Source: Stenopsyche tienmushanensis
Taxonomy: Eukaryota > Arthropoda > Insecta > Trichoptera > Stenopsychidae
DNA length: 64,000 nucleotides
Direction of reading: 5' to 3'
Assembly: GCA_008973525.1 (NCBI GenBank)
Contig: WACJ01000098.1
Span: 744,001-808,000 of the forward strand
Shown: positions 46,046 through 58,000 of the stretch, one piece after another
How the letters are laid out: each line of letters begins with the position of its first letter
How positions within the stretch are numbered: position 1 is the stretch's first letter
Position numbers and translations under genes: made by a program
Notes under the pieces: model-generated
Databases searched by the model: none
What the model was told of the DNA's origin: nothing
The model's input: only the letters and a program-made list of their open reading frames with translations

Positions 46046-49000
46046 GATTAGACAGTTACTGCCCCTAGGCGTCGCCTAAGCTCGCCAAAATTAGTAGTTA
46101 CGCCACTGTTTCCAAGCGTCCAGATTTCGGCGGGAATGTCTCGATTTAGTAGCCTTCATCGTGCTGGTGAGTTGTACGATTTATGTTAGATAAAAATTTC
46201 AGTCCCGAATTTTTCGGGATTACGTTTACTCTCTCACGTTTAATCTCAAAGGTTAATATATTGAGTATGGCCTGTGCTTCCGTGGGAACGCTCAATAAAT
46301 ACAAAATCGATAATATTGGATAGTTTTGTGGAAATTATGTCTTAATTGTTATAATTTTAAAATCGATTTGATATGCTTATTTGGATCAAATGGTTTCATA
46401 CCCGCATGAGCTTGAGAAAATATTTTTTCAACGCTCTTGGTGGTTATTTGATGACATTTATTATAAAGTCTGACCTACATTTGGTCGAAAGTCGGTAATT
46501 TCAATTCCATACATAAGCAAACTATCCATAGTTTATGCACAAAGTGATACTTTGAAGAACGTTCAAAGCGCGCTATCTTCACCGCTCAGGTGACAATGGA
46601 CACTTCCGTTTCCGGCGGAAGAGCTGAAGCCTCATACCTTTCCGCACTATATGCAAGCTTCTCTTAGTCACCCTCTGACCCTTTTGTCAGGCCTAATATG
46701 CTCAACTTGGCAGACTCTGAATAATTCGCATAGCTTTCAGGCTTATCTCTGAGAGGGATGTACGTTCGTAAATACATGCGCAGGCTCAATTCAATGGCTT
46801 AAAGCAAACGATCTGCATCATGTGAATCGATCATGGAATACACAATAATATCTTTCAATACTATTGTCTTTCAATGGCATCAATTGTTGATTGGTAATAT
46901 GGAAGCAAACAAAGCATCCGATGGAACAGATATCAGACTCTTAACAAGCAGTCTGCATTCAGATATTCCTTTTGTTAATGAACACAGTTCAATGATTTTG
47001 ATACAAGTGCATTAATCTATTTCTCTTATCTTACATTTTACAACAATGGTACCATAGTCTATACGAGAGATTTGCAATGAAGTGCATGGTGTAAGTTTAC
47101 CAAGCGGGGGCGTATGGGGTGAGCTCGAATTATTTAGCTCGAGCACAGTTCCAATTATATTAACATTGCAGAAAATATACGGAACTATAAAGGACGTTTT
47201 AATTCCATGAACGCAGCAAACTTCTCCTCAAGGGACATCCAGGATTAAAATATTCTAATAGCATTAGGAAAAAAGTTTACTCAGCAAGAGTATGAGCGCC
47301 GAAGTAGATTTTTCCTCCACCTCCAAGAGGATGTTGTGACAGAATGGAGGAAAAAAGGAAAGATGGCGATTCAATTTGCATATTATTCAGCAAGTTGTGT
47401 TTAATTTTAAAAGTTTGCCAAGAATTATAGTTGCAAGGGGCAACTTCCCACGGGAAGCCAGGGGCGACACTTTTATTCAGGACTCTACATTGTTGTTCTT
47501 AAAAGTTTCGCCCGGCAAAAGCGATACACTCTCTAGTTAAGCAACATAGCAAACAAGCAGAAAAAATTGATGAGCATAAAGGTGTAATGCTCAAAGAAGT
47601 CTTTTTTAATGAAGGAGACACTGACTCGAAGAGAAGCCATTAACTTAAGCGAAGACTACGTTTAGCATCGAGAAGACCGGTTATTTTTGTCTAATGGCCA
47701 TGATTGCTAATTAAAAGTTTGGACATTGTTGTAAAAGAACTTCGGCATTAATCTCTAGTTATGACTAAACAAGTAAAATTTAAGCATCATTTAGATATAG
47801 ATTGGATAATGTTAAAATTCTATGCAGACTATTACATCTTTATACGTATTACAAATTTAACTACAAGCGCCCAAGAAGGCCCAAATTATGACCTAACTGA
47901 GTCCTTACTTTCTCATATTCACTTGCTGCTCGTAATGATTGACATATTTTTCCTTCGAAATTTAAAACTGTTATTCGTTCAAGTACATATTTTTCTTAAG
48001 CTTGGATTATTTTACACACTTTCCTAACTGAGTATATAAAAATGATATGTCAATTATGGTCAATAAGTACGAATTTATATGCAGTTTTATAATGGTTCCA
48101 CAACTACAAATCATGATCAGAGCACATCCATATTTTCTCATATTCACTTGTTGTTCAAAATGATTAAAAATACAGTCTGTACATTTATTAAAAAGTGTTG
48201 TAAATCCAGGAAGACATTTTTCTTAAGATTATAAATTTTGGAAGACTTCCATAATAACATTTTATTTATTTTTATTTCGTCCGATTCATTGATTTGCCAT
48301 TTAAGGCTGTAAATATTTGCAAGTTTGTGGATAAATTTTACTCGTTCAAATATTTTATTAATCGAATACACGTGCAAAAAGCTTTTGAATCGTGAAGAGG
48401 AATTACCTTTTAAATCAGGTGGTGGTTATTCAAAGGTCAGGTAACAAAACCAACCCTTAAGCCCAAACTAACAGTAAAAAGGGTCCTTTGCCGGTGCGGC
48501 GGGACTGCAAAGGGATGGTGCAGTTCGAATCCTTCAGCGCGGTCAAACAATAAAAACACGGATTTGTTGCTAACAAAAATAATTTTAAAAGGGTATAAAA
48601 GGGTAAAAAGTACTTAAGACAATAAGTTGAGCCTTATCGATTGAATTATAAAATTCAAATAAAAATAATTCGCTAAAAAAAATCAATTAGCAAATGAACG
48701 CGGAATGATCGGTTGATGCGGACAATGGAAGATGTAAGAGTAATCGCTTTGTATAAATATTTATCCAGGGGTCATAATTTTTGAGCATCCGTTAAAATGT
48801 CTCCATCCAAGATGCGAAGATATTTTCCATTCTCTGTGTACTTTGATTAAAATTTTACTCTCGAAGTATTACAAAAAAAGAGAAATAAGTCCGGGTTGGT
48901 CTCCCGGGTGTCGAGCGATGAGCGTATCTTACTGTTGGTTCAAGGAAGAAATTGCACCTGGTCACACGGGAACAGATGTAAGTAAGTGATTGCCTTTCCC

Positions 49001-49215
49001 AGAACCATAAAGAAGGTTTCACTGTCTAAAACTATGGTGCGCCATGAGAGAACTGTACCATCTTATAAGTCAAAGAGAAAAATGATTGGTGCGAGGAGTG
49101 TAAATAAGGAACACTGCTGGTAAATGTTCGAAGCTCGCTGCTGTTTATTAAGGATAAATACTTTTTAATAATTGGAAAATTATTTGAAACATATCAAACG
49201 TCATATATATTTAGT
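46046..49215. other. No gene seen
   Basis: 46550-47700 is moderately GC-rich and repeat-free. Frames at 46833-47015 and 47761-48027 have no recognised features. A GGTGCAGTTCGAATCC string near 48520 resembles a tRNA B box, but no cloverleaf can be drawn. Confidence 0.4.
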
Positions 49216-49625
49216 ACTAGCTAGTAACCGACGCGTTGCTGCCGTTTAAAAATATCTTATTTAATTAGGAATGATAGAAATAATTAAGTTTATTTTATTG
49301 GTTTTATTATAAATATGAACAAACATACAAACATTGATTTTTATATATAAGATCTACTGTAGGCTAATTGTACTATACCTATATTATTTAAAAAAGTGCA
49401 AACAATAATTTGGCAAAATTTTATCGTAATCGAATAAATGGTTTGGCAGCGCATTAAATACGGACAAACAAACATGTATTTTTATATATTAAACTATACC
49501 TATGTTACTCGCGGAATTTTTAACAATAAGTGGACGAAGTTTTATTGCAATTCGATGAACGGTATGGCAGTGCATTTCAAACGAATAAACCCCAATTCAT
49601 TTTTATATTTAAGATATGAATCAAA
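49216..49625 (+). repeat. Dispersed element with ~135-bp tandem units, second copy
   Basis: Starts ACTAGCTAGTAACCGACGCG and contains about three units of AACAAACAAACAT, ATTTTTATATATAAGAT and ACGGTATGGCAGTGCATT. Same family as 33555-33915. Confidence 0.5.
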
Positions 49626-49784
49626 TAATGATTAAAATATTTTTGCATTTTTTATGCAAGATCAGCCAGATCAAATGTTACCAATTTATTTACAAGTGAA
49701 AGGTCTTGTTTTATCTGATATTAGTATTAGTTTTTAATTCATATGTTTAAATTTTTTTTTTCGCATAAAATATTCACCAATGAT

Positions 49785-49850
49785 TTAGAGCAGCAAGTGA
49801 TCATAAGAATGTAAAGACATGTCCAGGTCATGCTTTTTATGCAAGCTGTA
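49785..49850. repeat. Short dispersed repeat, copy 3
   Basis: TTTAGAGCAGCAAGTGATCA ... ATGTCCAGGTCATGCTTTTT, similar to 10200-10262 and 13917-13980. Confidence 0.35.
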
Positions 49851-50089
49851 ATTAATTATGTTATTATAGTATTTCGCTGTATTTTAATGGAAATAGATGC
49901 AATGAAACATTGAAATTACTATTACCTTTTGAAATTTAAAACATGTGTTTTACTTAATCTTTTTTTTTAAACTAAAAAGCGAAATTAGTTAAGTTAAGTA
50001 TCGTGATTCATATCTCTATTATTAAAGTGCGAAATAAAGGTTTTTAAATAAGAAAAATTCGTACAAAAATGAAAATAGCCATCAAAATA

Positions 50090-50340
50090 GACATTAGGAG
50101 ACTTGGACTTTGAAGAATAGGAAAAGACCGGGCCGCCCAAAATTCATTACAAATGCTGAAGGTAACTTCATTATATTGTCGTAATCTTACAGCTCTTCAG
50201 TTGACTTCTAAATCAAATGAAATCTATGCAGTCTTCAATAAAATACAGAGATGATGTGGAAACCCCAGAATTGGAACTGAAGCGAAATTTCATGTTCAAA
50301 CAAGATAATGACCCCAGACATAAATTCTGTACATATATAC
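50090..50340 (+). pseudogene. Tc1-like transposase remnant
   Basis: The plus strand reads KRPGRPKFITNAEGNFIIL, the linker after the first helix-turn-helix of Tc1-like transposases (GRPRxTTxxxDRxI). After a shift and a large deletion comes LKRNFMFKQDNDPRHKF, which is the second catalytic motif (FQQDNDPKHT). The third catalytic residue, terminal repeats and most of the ~340-residue protein are missing. Confidence 0.75.
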
Positions 50341-50699
50341 ATATGTGGTTCACATAGTCCTACTAACAACGCATGCCATCATTTACACGAGGTCTTCCGA
50401 CGGGTCTACTGCCACTCGGTCCCGAATCTAATATACTTAACCTTAACATTCCGTATCAAATTTTAAATGCAAAATTACCCAAAGATAGTCCAATATTTAA
50501 AAAAATCTTAATTTGACCACCATAACTCCCTAATATGCCTCCAATTTTTGCCAATATATTCTAAAATAACCTAAAAAAAAATGTTGGAAAGATTAATCAT
50601 GTGATTGATTAATAAAATTATTTCAAATATTGCCAAAAATATACATTGCAGTAAAATAATATAGGCCAATGGTGTACATTTTTGATGTCTTTTGTGGAG

Positions 50700-51052
50700 T
50701 TAAGACACGTATTTGTGTTCGAGTTCCAGTGATTCAGAAAGAGCTGAGCTCACTTGAGCTTGAGCTCGGAGAGAGACAGAGACGGAGAGAGTATCTTGTG
50801 TTAACCCAAATTTATTGACTAATAATGATAATCTAAATTAATCGATTTAAAATGTATTGTTTGTGTTTACGCGAAGAAATGATCGAATATTATGTGCTAT
50901 CGACAGTGTTTATTTATTTATATACAAGCTTCATACACGTTGCGGCGGTCCAGACAGATAAATAGATTTGTACGGACGGTAATTGGCGGATATACGAATA
51001 TAGCATCTAAGTTTGTGATGATTAAAAATTAACTCACTACTCAATGGGTTAA
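50700..51052 (-). mobile_element. piggyBac-like MITE, inverted solo copy
   Basis: The right end reads ACTCACTACTCAATGGGTTAA, the complement of the TTAACCC...GAGTAGTGAG left end. It contains CTATCGACAGTGTTTATTTA and GACGGAGAGAGTATCTTGTG, complements of blocks in 23752-24151. The other end is TTAAGACAC at 50700, slightly shortened. Confidence 0.6.
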
Positions 51053-53005
51053 TCTGGGGGCTTGATGTACAGCAAAGCGTTCTTTATGGAAGCACAATCA
51101 CATTAGAGTTTTTTTGCTAAATATTTTTTAAAAACATATTTTCTTTTTGGCGTATATACACAGGTATACTTTAAGTATTCATTGATATTGTACTTGGTAT
51201 TTTTTAAGGTGAGTGCAAAATTTTCGTTAGTGCTAAGTGCGTCGTAACCAAATCCGCCATATTCTTGTGAAGAAAGCGTAATTGAAGGAAACGTAGCAGG
51301 TGCTGCATCAAGTCATATTAGCCATGTGCGGGCGCCTTTTTTCCAGGGGCCCTAATTTAGCCGTCGCTAATAAAGTATAGAGTGCAGCGGTGCTCCTGCT
51401 AAGAATTTATGAATACAGCCTTCCCTCACAAATAGTAGCAACATTAGCGTAAGAATTAGCGCCGCCAGTCCCGTGTAATGTCCTACCGTAATTATAGCCA
51501 CCGTTGTAATTACGGCTACAAATCAGGACCGCCACGCTTTTATTAAACATCATACATCACCCTACGCTTCAGGATATTCAGAATTAACTTTTTGCAACCC
51601 CCCTCGAAGCCGCCCGGTATTTAAGGACCATCCGGACGGCCGCTGTTTTTAAAACGCATAAGTAATGAGACGAATGCCAGGCTTTGCGGGCTTTATTCAA
51701 GAGGTGACATTGAGATATTTACAACTGAAATTGTCGAAGGCTTAGCTCTAAGCGGATAATAAATAAGCGACTTTAGCGAAAGTGATACTGGAAAGTGTAG
51801 CGAAATTACTCGGATTCCCGAGAAACGTAATATACCACTAGCAATTAACAGGTAAAGATAGATCTATTGTGCTCATTAAAATAGTAAATCTGTCTTGCTC
51901 TACAGTGGAGAATGGAAGATTTGTGAAGCTCGCTTGGGGAGAACTCCGACGGATGCTAGAACAAATGATCATTATGCTTCCAGCTCGAAATCTTCTTTAT
52001 AACGCACAGACATCAGCATTATCAATATTTAAACTATCAATTTAAATGTAAGTCTTTCCGACAGTCTAAACACACAACAGTTTAAATTATTTACATCAAT
52101 ATATTTAGTATTTAATGCGTGCATCATCGTCGGACGCACCAACTAAAGCATACATACACGCATGTTATTTTTCAAGAACACATTTTTTCCCTGTGTACTG
52201 ATAAAATTATTAGTTTGCTTGTGTAATGTAATTCTTCTTTTTGTGCCATATCCATTTATCGAACGTAGACTATTTCCACAGGGGATACTTCTAGGGGATG
52301 GAGGCCTTTCGGTGTGGTGGATTTTCTTTTGCCCTTCATACATAAAGCATAGGATAGCATTTATATGTGGCAAAAAATATGCTCATAGGATGGCTTACTT
52401 GACAAAATTAATTGCCTCATTATTAAATTTTCACAAGCAGACGAACTGAAGTCTCTTAATTTCCTACATATATAATAGCTTGTTGATTTTTTTCCGTACA
52501 ATCTGCATTTGAAAGCAAATTTGAACTCGAACCTTAATGTTAAAGCTAGATATAAAATGTATGAATATAATATCAATAATAAATTGACAATTGCATGGAT
52601 ATTGAAGATCATTATATTGTTCTATATATAGGTCATTGGGTATATTTGAAATGTTTTGAATAAATCCAGTTTTTTTCTTTAGATTTTCAAATACCATATA
52701 TTTTTGATAATCGTAATAACAGCTTTATCATATTTAAGGGATGAATTCTCAGAACAGAACCATTTTAATTATTGCATTGGTCTTTTTAATTCATAAAACA
52801 TTATTTTGTTCTGTAATTTGAAATGTATCAATAGGGATTGTTATACGATCGCGTCATTTCATGATTCTTTTTTGAATTTTCGACTTATTTTTCATTAAAT
52901 AATATTTTTTATGGGAAAATGTTATTATTTATAAATCGCTTCTTAAAATTTAATTAATAAAAAATCGTGGGTTAACGGTTGTTCGCGGTGAAGACGAGCG
53001 GTAAA
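51053..53005. other. No gene seen
   Basis: 51200-52000 is GC-balanced and repeat-free. The frames around 52143-52449 occur on both strands and are not recognised. Confidence 0.4.
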
Positions 53006-53009
53006 ATAA

Positions 53010-53245
53010 AGGTAGTCGAGTGCTCACAGAAACTCTTTTATCTTAACTATTTACGGAGAGAGAGACCACAGCCATAAGTCTGCGGGAAGGACATCTTCCC
53101 ACAGCCAAGGCTATCTGACGACTACTCACTTCTCACGCTATAATCTAGATATATGTCGTTAATATAACGCAATCTGTCTGCAGGAAGAAGTCAATGTTAA
53201 TTTAACACATTGCGTCCGAAGGGAAACCGCAAAATGTCGATGAAT
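53010..53245 (+). repeat. LTR family B copy, diverged
   Basis: Contains CTTTTATCTTAACTATTTAC, the hairpin GTCTGCGGGAAGGACATCTTCC...ACAGCCAAGG, a shortened middle and TTAACACATTGCGTCCGAAG, in the order of the 2202 and 34050 copies. The most diverged member. Confidence 0.5.
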
Positions 53246-54460
53246 TACTTTTAAATGGATTGGTTTTCAATATGACTCACTAATTTTTAGAAAAATATCC
53301 TGGATTGGATTCAAAATTAATTGGGCGCGTGAAAACATAATCATAACAACAATGAAATATTCTTAAATAATTGACAGAAAAAGAAAGATTTATGCCATGC
53401 TGTAGGATCATTCATGGAAAAAAAACGTCAGCAGGGCTTTAGCTCAATTGCGAAGATAATAGAATATTAGAGTAGATAGTTGTTTACTGTTTCTTTCGAG
53501 TTCCGAAATAGAAGTAATAACAAATTGCGTCCTCTCGAACGAAATCCGTCACTAAGTACAGACAGTATAAATACTCTTCATAGCGAAGAAGCACAGAGGG
53601 GCAAAGAAAAAACAAAAGCTTTTCTCCGAGGCTATTTCGTGATGAAGTAATGTTTTCACGGCTCCGAGGCGTAAAAGTAAAACTTTGTTACTGAGCAGGT
53701 GGCGATTTTATTTATTCATGTGCAAAAAAGCAGAGGCGAGCAAAATGCTGGAATGAGCCGACGGGGCGAGTTATTGGCATTAACCCCCGCCCGCCTGCTT
53801 TAGTGCAAAGCCTTGTTACCAGCGTGTTGTCGTGTTTTCCACTTACTCCCTCTATCTGCGAGGAGACACTTTTTCCGACCGACATGCTTTTTCCCAGATG
53901 AAAATGTCTCCGAGAAGCCTCCGACAAAACTTAATTCTCCCAAAGCACATGCCAAACCAAACATAAGTTCCCTCAACTTTTGTCCATATGGATTGGGTTA
54001 ATTCCGTGTTTATTTCACCCGCGCTTAACCCGAATGGAGCTAAATACCTTCTTAAGGTAGCGGCGCTCTTATCTTTCAATTACACTTATGTAGCAAGAAG
54101 CGCTGCCAGCGTCTTAAACCACTCATTTCAATTAACAAAAAGATGAAAAAGTAATACAACAAAACCACCCTTATACAACCGCACGATATACACATAAAAA
54201 TATATAAACCCCTCCTTCAATAACTCTGATCAGGCTGTCAAATATGAGATTTGCACAGGATAACCTTTGATGATATTTAACAAGGCTTTATTTTATTCAT
54301 CATAATATCCATACTTTCAATACACTTTTGCTATTTCAAGCTACTTAGTTCCAAAGTGTGTCTTTTTTACATTTCATTTACTTTGAAATTGTTTGTGTAA
54401 TATATAAAAAGTGCTATTAACTCAATTTTCTGTATCTCAAAGCTTGTGATTAATCTGTTA
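53246..54460. other. No gene seen
   Basis: 53440-54080 is GC-balanced, with overlapping open frames on both strands (53712-53927, 53813-54001, 53852-54079) that match nothing known. Confidence 0.4.
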
Positions 54461-54464
54461 AGTG

Positions 54465-55075
54465 GGCAGGACGTATATATACGTCCAACTTAAATTGCAT
54501 CGAAATTGGTTAGGACGTATATATACGTCTTCGAAATATACGTTGAGTCCTAAAGCAGGTGGAACTTTTTTTTTAGTGAATGTGTGGGTTGTTGGTACAT
54601 GTTTTGATATGAATTTAAGATTAAAAGATTAAGAAGGTAGCAAATTGGTTGCAATTCGCTAGTGTATTGGAGTGGACGTGTACTTAGTAAATGGTGGCTA
54701 GTAGCATAAGGTAAGATTCAAAGGCAAACTTTCAGTTTTAAAATGGAAGGACAAAAAAGGCATATTGATGCTCAGTTCAGACAACATAGTAAAAAGTCAA
54801 CCTATGCCATCAAAAAACAGCATTAAACCTAAACCCTCACGCTTAATTGAAAAGCAATTTCAAAGAACAGATGAGAGAGAACTAAGGTCAGGAAATATCG
54901 AGTTTAAAAAATTTAAAATATATGTTTCATTGATTTTTTTTTATAAATTCTAAGCATTGTTAAAAAAAAAATAATGTGAACTCACGCCAGGTGGGCAGGA
55001 CGTATATATACGTCCTAGCAAAAATGTGCGCGCCCACTGTATGTTACGTTATTGAAAAGGAACTTCCTCGCTTAA
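54465..55075. repeat. Region with three copies of a 16-bp palindrome
   Basis: GACGTATATATACGTC is a perfect palindrome found three times, near 54471, 54514 and 54999. The first and third sit in the same context GTGGGCAGGACGTATATA, one preceded by GTTAA. TTAA also occurs near the other side (CGCTTAACAGG, ~55073). The frame between them (54765-54953) is not recognised. It could be the terminal part of a piggyBac-like element; class not established. Confidence 0.45.
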
Positions 55076-58000
55076 CAGGCTAAAGATGTCGCAAACTGTG
55101 AATTCATTGTTGTAATGAACATAATCGATATATTTTAAATACCATAAAATATATAGTATTAGTCGATTCGACTAACATAGCACACATTTCTTTTGTAACC
55201 TCTCAATTGTAAATATTTGTGCTAAAAATATATTACGCTTATACATTAATTTGATAGAATGTCAGAAATTTATTTGCTTGAATGATTTTTGAAAAGGCTT
55301 TATTTTCCAGCGAAGGGCTTGTGGTTTTGTGTGATGATTCCTACGAAAATTCTGTTATGAATGATATGTATTTTTAGCTTGAGTTATATGACGAGAAATA
55401 TATTTATAGAATGATTTGGGCGTCAATTGTTCCTATTATAGCATTATTTTTCTATGAAAGCTCAGAGTTGTGTTTATATTTGTATCGGCTAAAAATAGCC
55501 AAAAATCGACGATTTGGTTGCGAAAAAGGGATTCGCAAAGACGAAACCAGACATAATAAATCATCCACAAATAGCTTTGACGGTATTTTCACATCGTCGG
55601 CCTCTTTTATTACGTCCAATCTACATGGAGAATAAAATTGTAGACAGTTTATATTCCTGGAGTAGGACCATTTTTACCCCCTGAGTCTTGCGGCAATAAA
55701 TCAAACATTTTAATAAAAGCATATTTGAAATAAATCACTCTGATCCGTCGTTTTTATTAATTACGTTCGGAAGCTGGCGAAAAACTGCCAAAAGTACAAT
55801 TAATTTCGAAGATAAAAAGGCTCTATGCGCAAGTCGGTAATTGATCATTAATAATATACGGATTCTGCGGTTAATTTAATCTCAGCCGATCGTAAATATT
55901 GTATCAATCACGGCGGCCTAATCGATTAAGACTCTCGAGGGATGCATGAGGGCTCCCGTAGGAACATAGATAACATCTGATGGGCGCTCCAGAGCCTCTA
56001 TGTTTGTCACTAAATACAGGAGTATCTGTTCGTACATCACAAAGTACCACCAAGTGCCTGGTGGTATTTTGGTCAAATCAATTCAGCTTAAGTATTCACA
56101 CATTCACCGCAATATGTTCACGAATGAAACACATATGAGCTTATTATTTGCATAGAATTTAAATTTATTTCAAACACACAACCTTCAATAATTGACGCTG
56201 GGGGTTGATCCGTCTCTGTGGTAATTCGCAATTCAAAAGGAGAATAAGAAATGGCTCTTTTGACGTAAAAAATAAATTGCTCACTTCAAAAAAGCGGAGT
56301 GACAGAAAAAAGCAATCAGGAAGAAAAACTATGTGGAGATTCCAATTTGATAGGGAGGAAACAGTTTTCGGAGGGACGTCATTCCCTCCAGAACGTCTCC
56401 TAGGGCGGTCACAGAGAAATATGCATAAACGCCTCTCATCCTCTTTTATTGCGCCGCGAGTTATCGCAACTATTTCCATATTTTCTGAGAAAAACTGCGA
56501 ACCGAGTTAGAAGGAGGAATTTATCAAACGGAGAGTCGGAATTACTCCATACTTTTTACATTTGGAGTTAAACGAAAATTCACTCCTATTCTTCAATTTT
56601 ATGTTTCAATTTGGAGCCCTTCCTACGTATAATGCTCACTATTCGACACGGAAGACTTGAGGCATTATCGATATCAATTCTGATCGATAAAAAACTTTGA
56701 ATTTGAATCTCTTATAACATATAATAATTATCCAAATGTGACGCCTAAATGCCATTTGACCCAAAATGCATACCAAATTATAACTATTTTTTGGATTTTG
56801 ATATGTATTCTGAATAACACAAAGGTGTTTATCAACCCAAATATGACAATTTTGCTAATTATCAAATTTATCCGTTATAAAATGAGCTTCATCGTCAAAC
56901 AAAATTTTGCTTTAAAATGGGTCTATCATTTATTGTTCAATCATGATATAAACGCATTATTGCATTATATATTAGTCCATGGTTAAAATTGTGCTATATT
57001 CTACTAAAATTTTAAGATTTATAATATTTGAAATAATGTTATTTATAAATATCATACAGTGCTGATATCTAGGCGTTAAAATTGGATGATTTATTAAATT
57101 GTCGCCAAACAGGAGACGCCAGCAAGAAACATAAACGCCAAACAAAGTAAATAGGCCATATATATTCCAATCAATATAACAAGCAAGAATTTGTTATTAT
57201 AACATTTATAATAAAGCTTTTTATAAATAGTATTTTACTTTGGCAAATCTTTGTCGTGAAGATTTAACCCCATTCGGATTAGAATCGACACCCTTCATCT
57301 TTGAGCTTGAGGACTTTTAGCCCATACAAAAATAGATTCGTCATGTCTTGCCTATGGACTATAATATTTATGACTCAAAGGGGCGGATTAAATATAATAA
57401 ATATTATTTTTATATAAGGATAGGGTAAGGGCACGAAAATATCTCACGAATTTATACGAAACCAAACTTTAGGCAGGCGTTCCATTTAAGCCTCATCAAA
57501 AATCGTCCCCAAACAAAACGTACAAGCCCCACCGAGAAAATGAACAGTAAAGTAAACTTCTTTTTAAGTACTTGTAATCATAACTTGCCTTTTAACAAAA
57601 TTAGTTTCTAAGAAATATGAGCAAACTTTCGTTTTGAGAGTCGTATTATTTGTTACACGTACGGTATATTCCGTTTTCACTATTTGAAAGAACGCACATT
57701 AGAGGAATAACATTTTCAAAGGATCACATGAGCTATTTATGGACTTTGTGGAAAAAGGTTCTTAATGTGTACTATAAATATATATTTATTAAGATATTCT
57801 AATAAATCCAAAACTAAGAATTATGATGATTTCATATGCGTCCGGTACTGATGCTGTACATGGCTGCATATAACCAAAATTATTGTTAAATGAGCACTAT
57901 CCATCAAATTTATAATTTCAAGGCATATATATTTATGTTTATGATCGGTTTTGCATATCAATGGTATGTTTATATCCTCGCTGGGTATTCTGGTTGGAAT

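Noticed and set aside
48480..48550. tRNA-like segment with GCAGTTCGAATCC
   Set aside because: The bases flanking the loop do not pair as a T stem, and no acceptor or anticodon stem could be drawn.
57110..57185. Short hydrophobic minus-strand peptide (MAYLLCLAFMFLAG...) as a possible TM1 exon
   Set aside because: It ends in a stop after 21 residues, with no donor site and no tetraspanin N-terminal residues.
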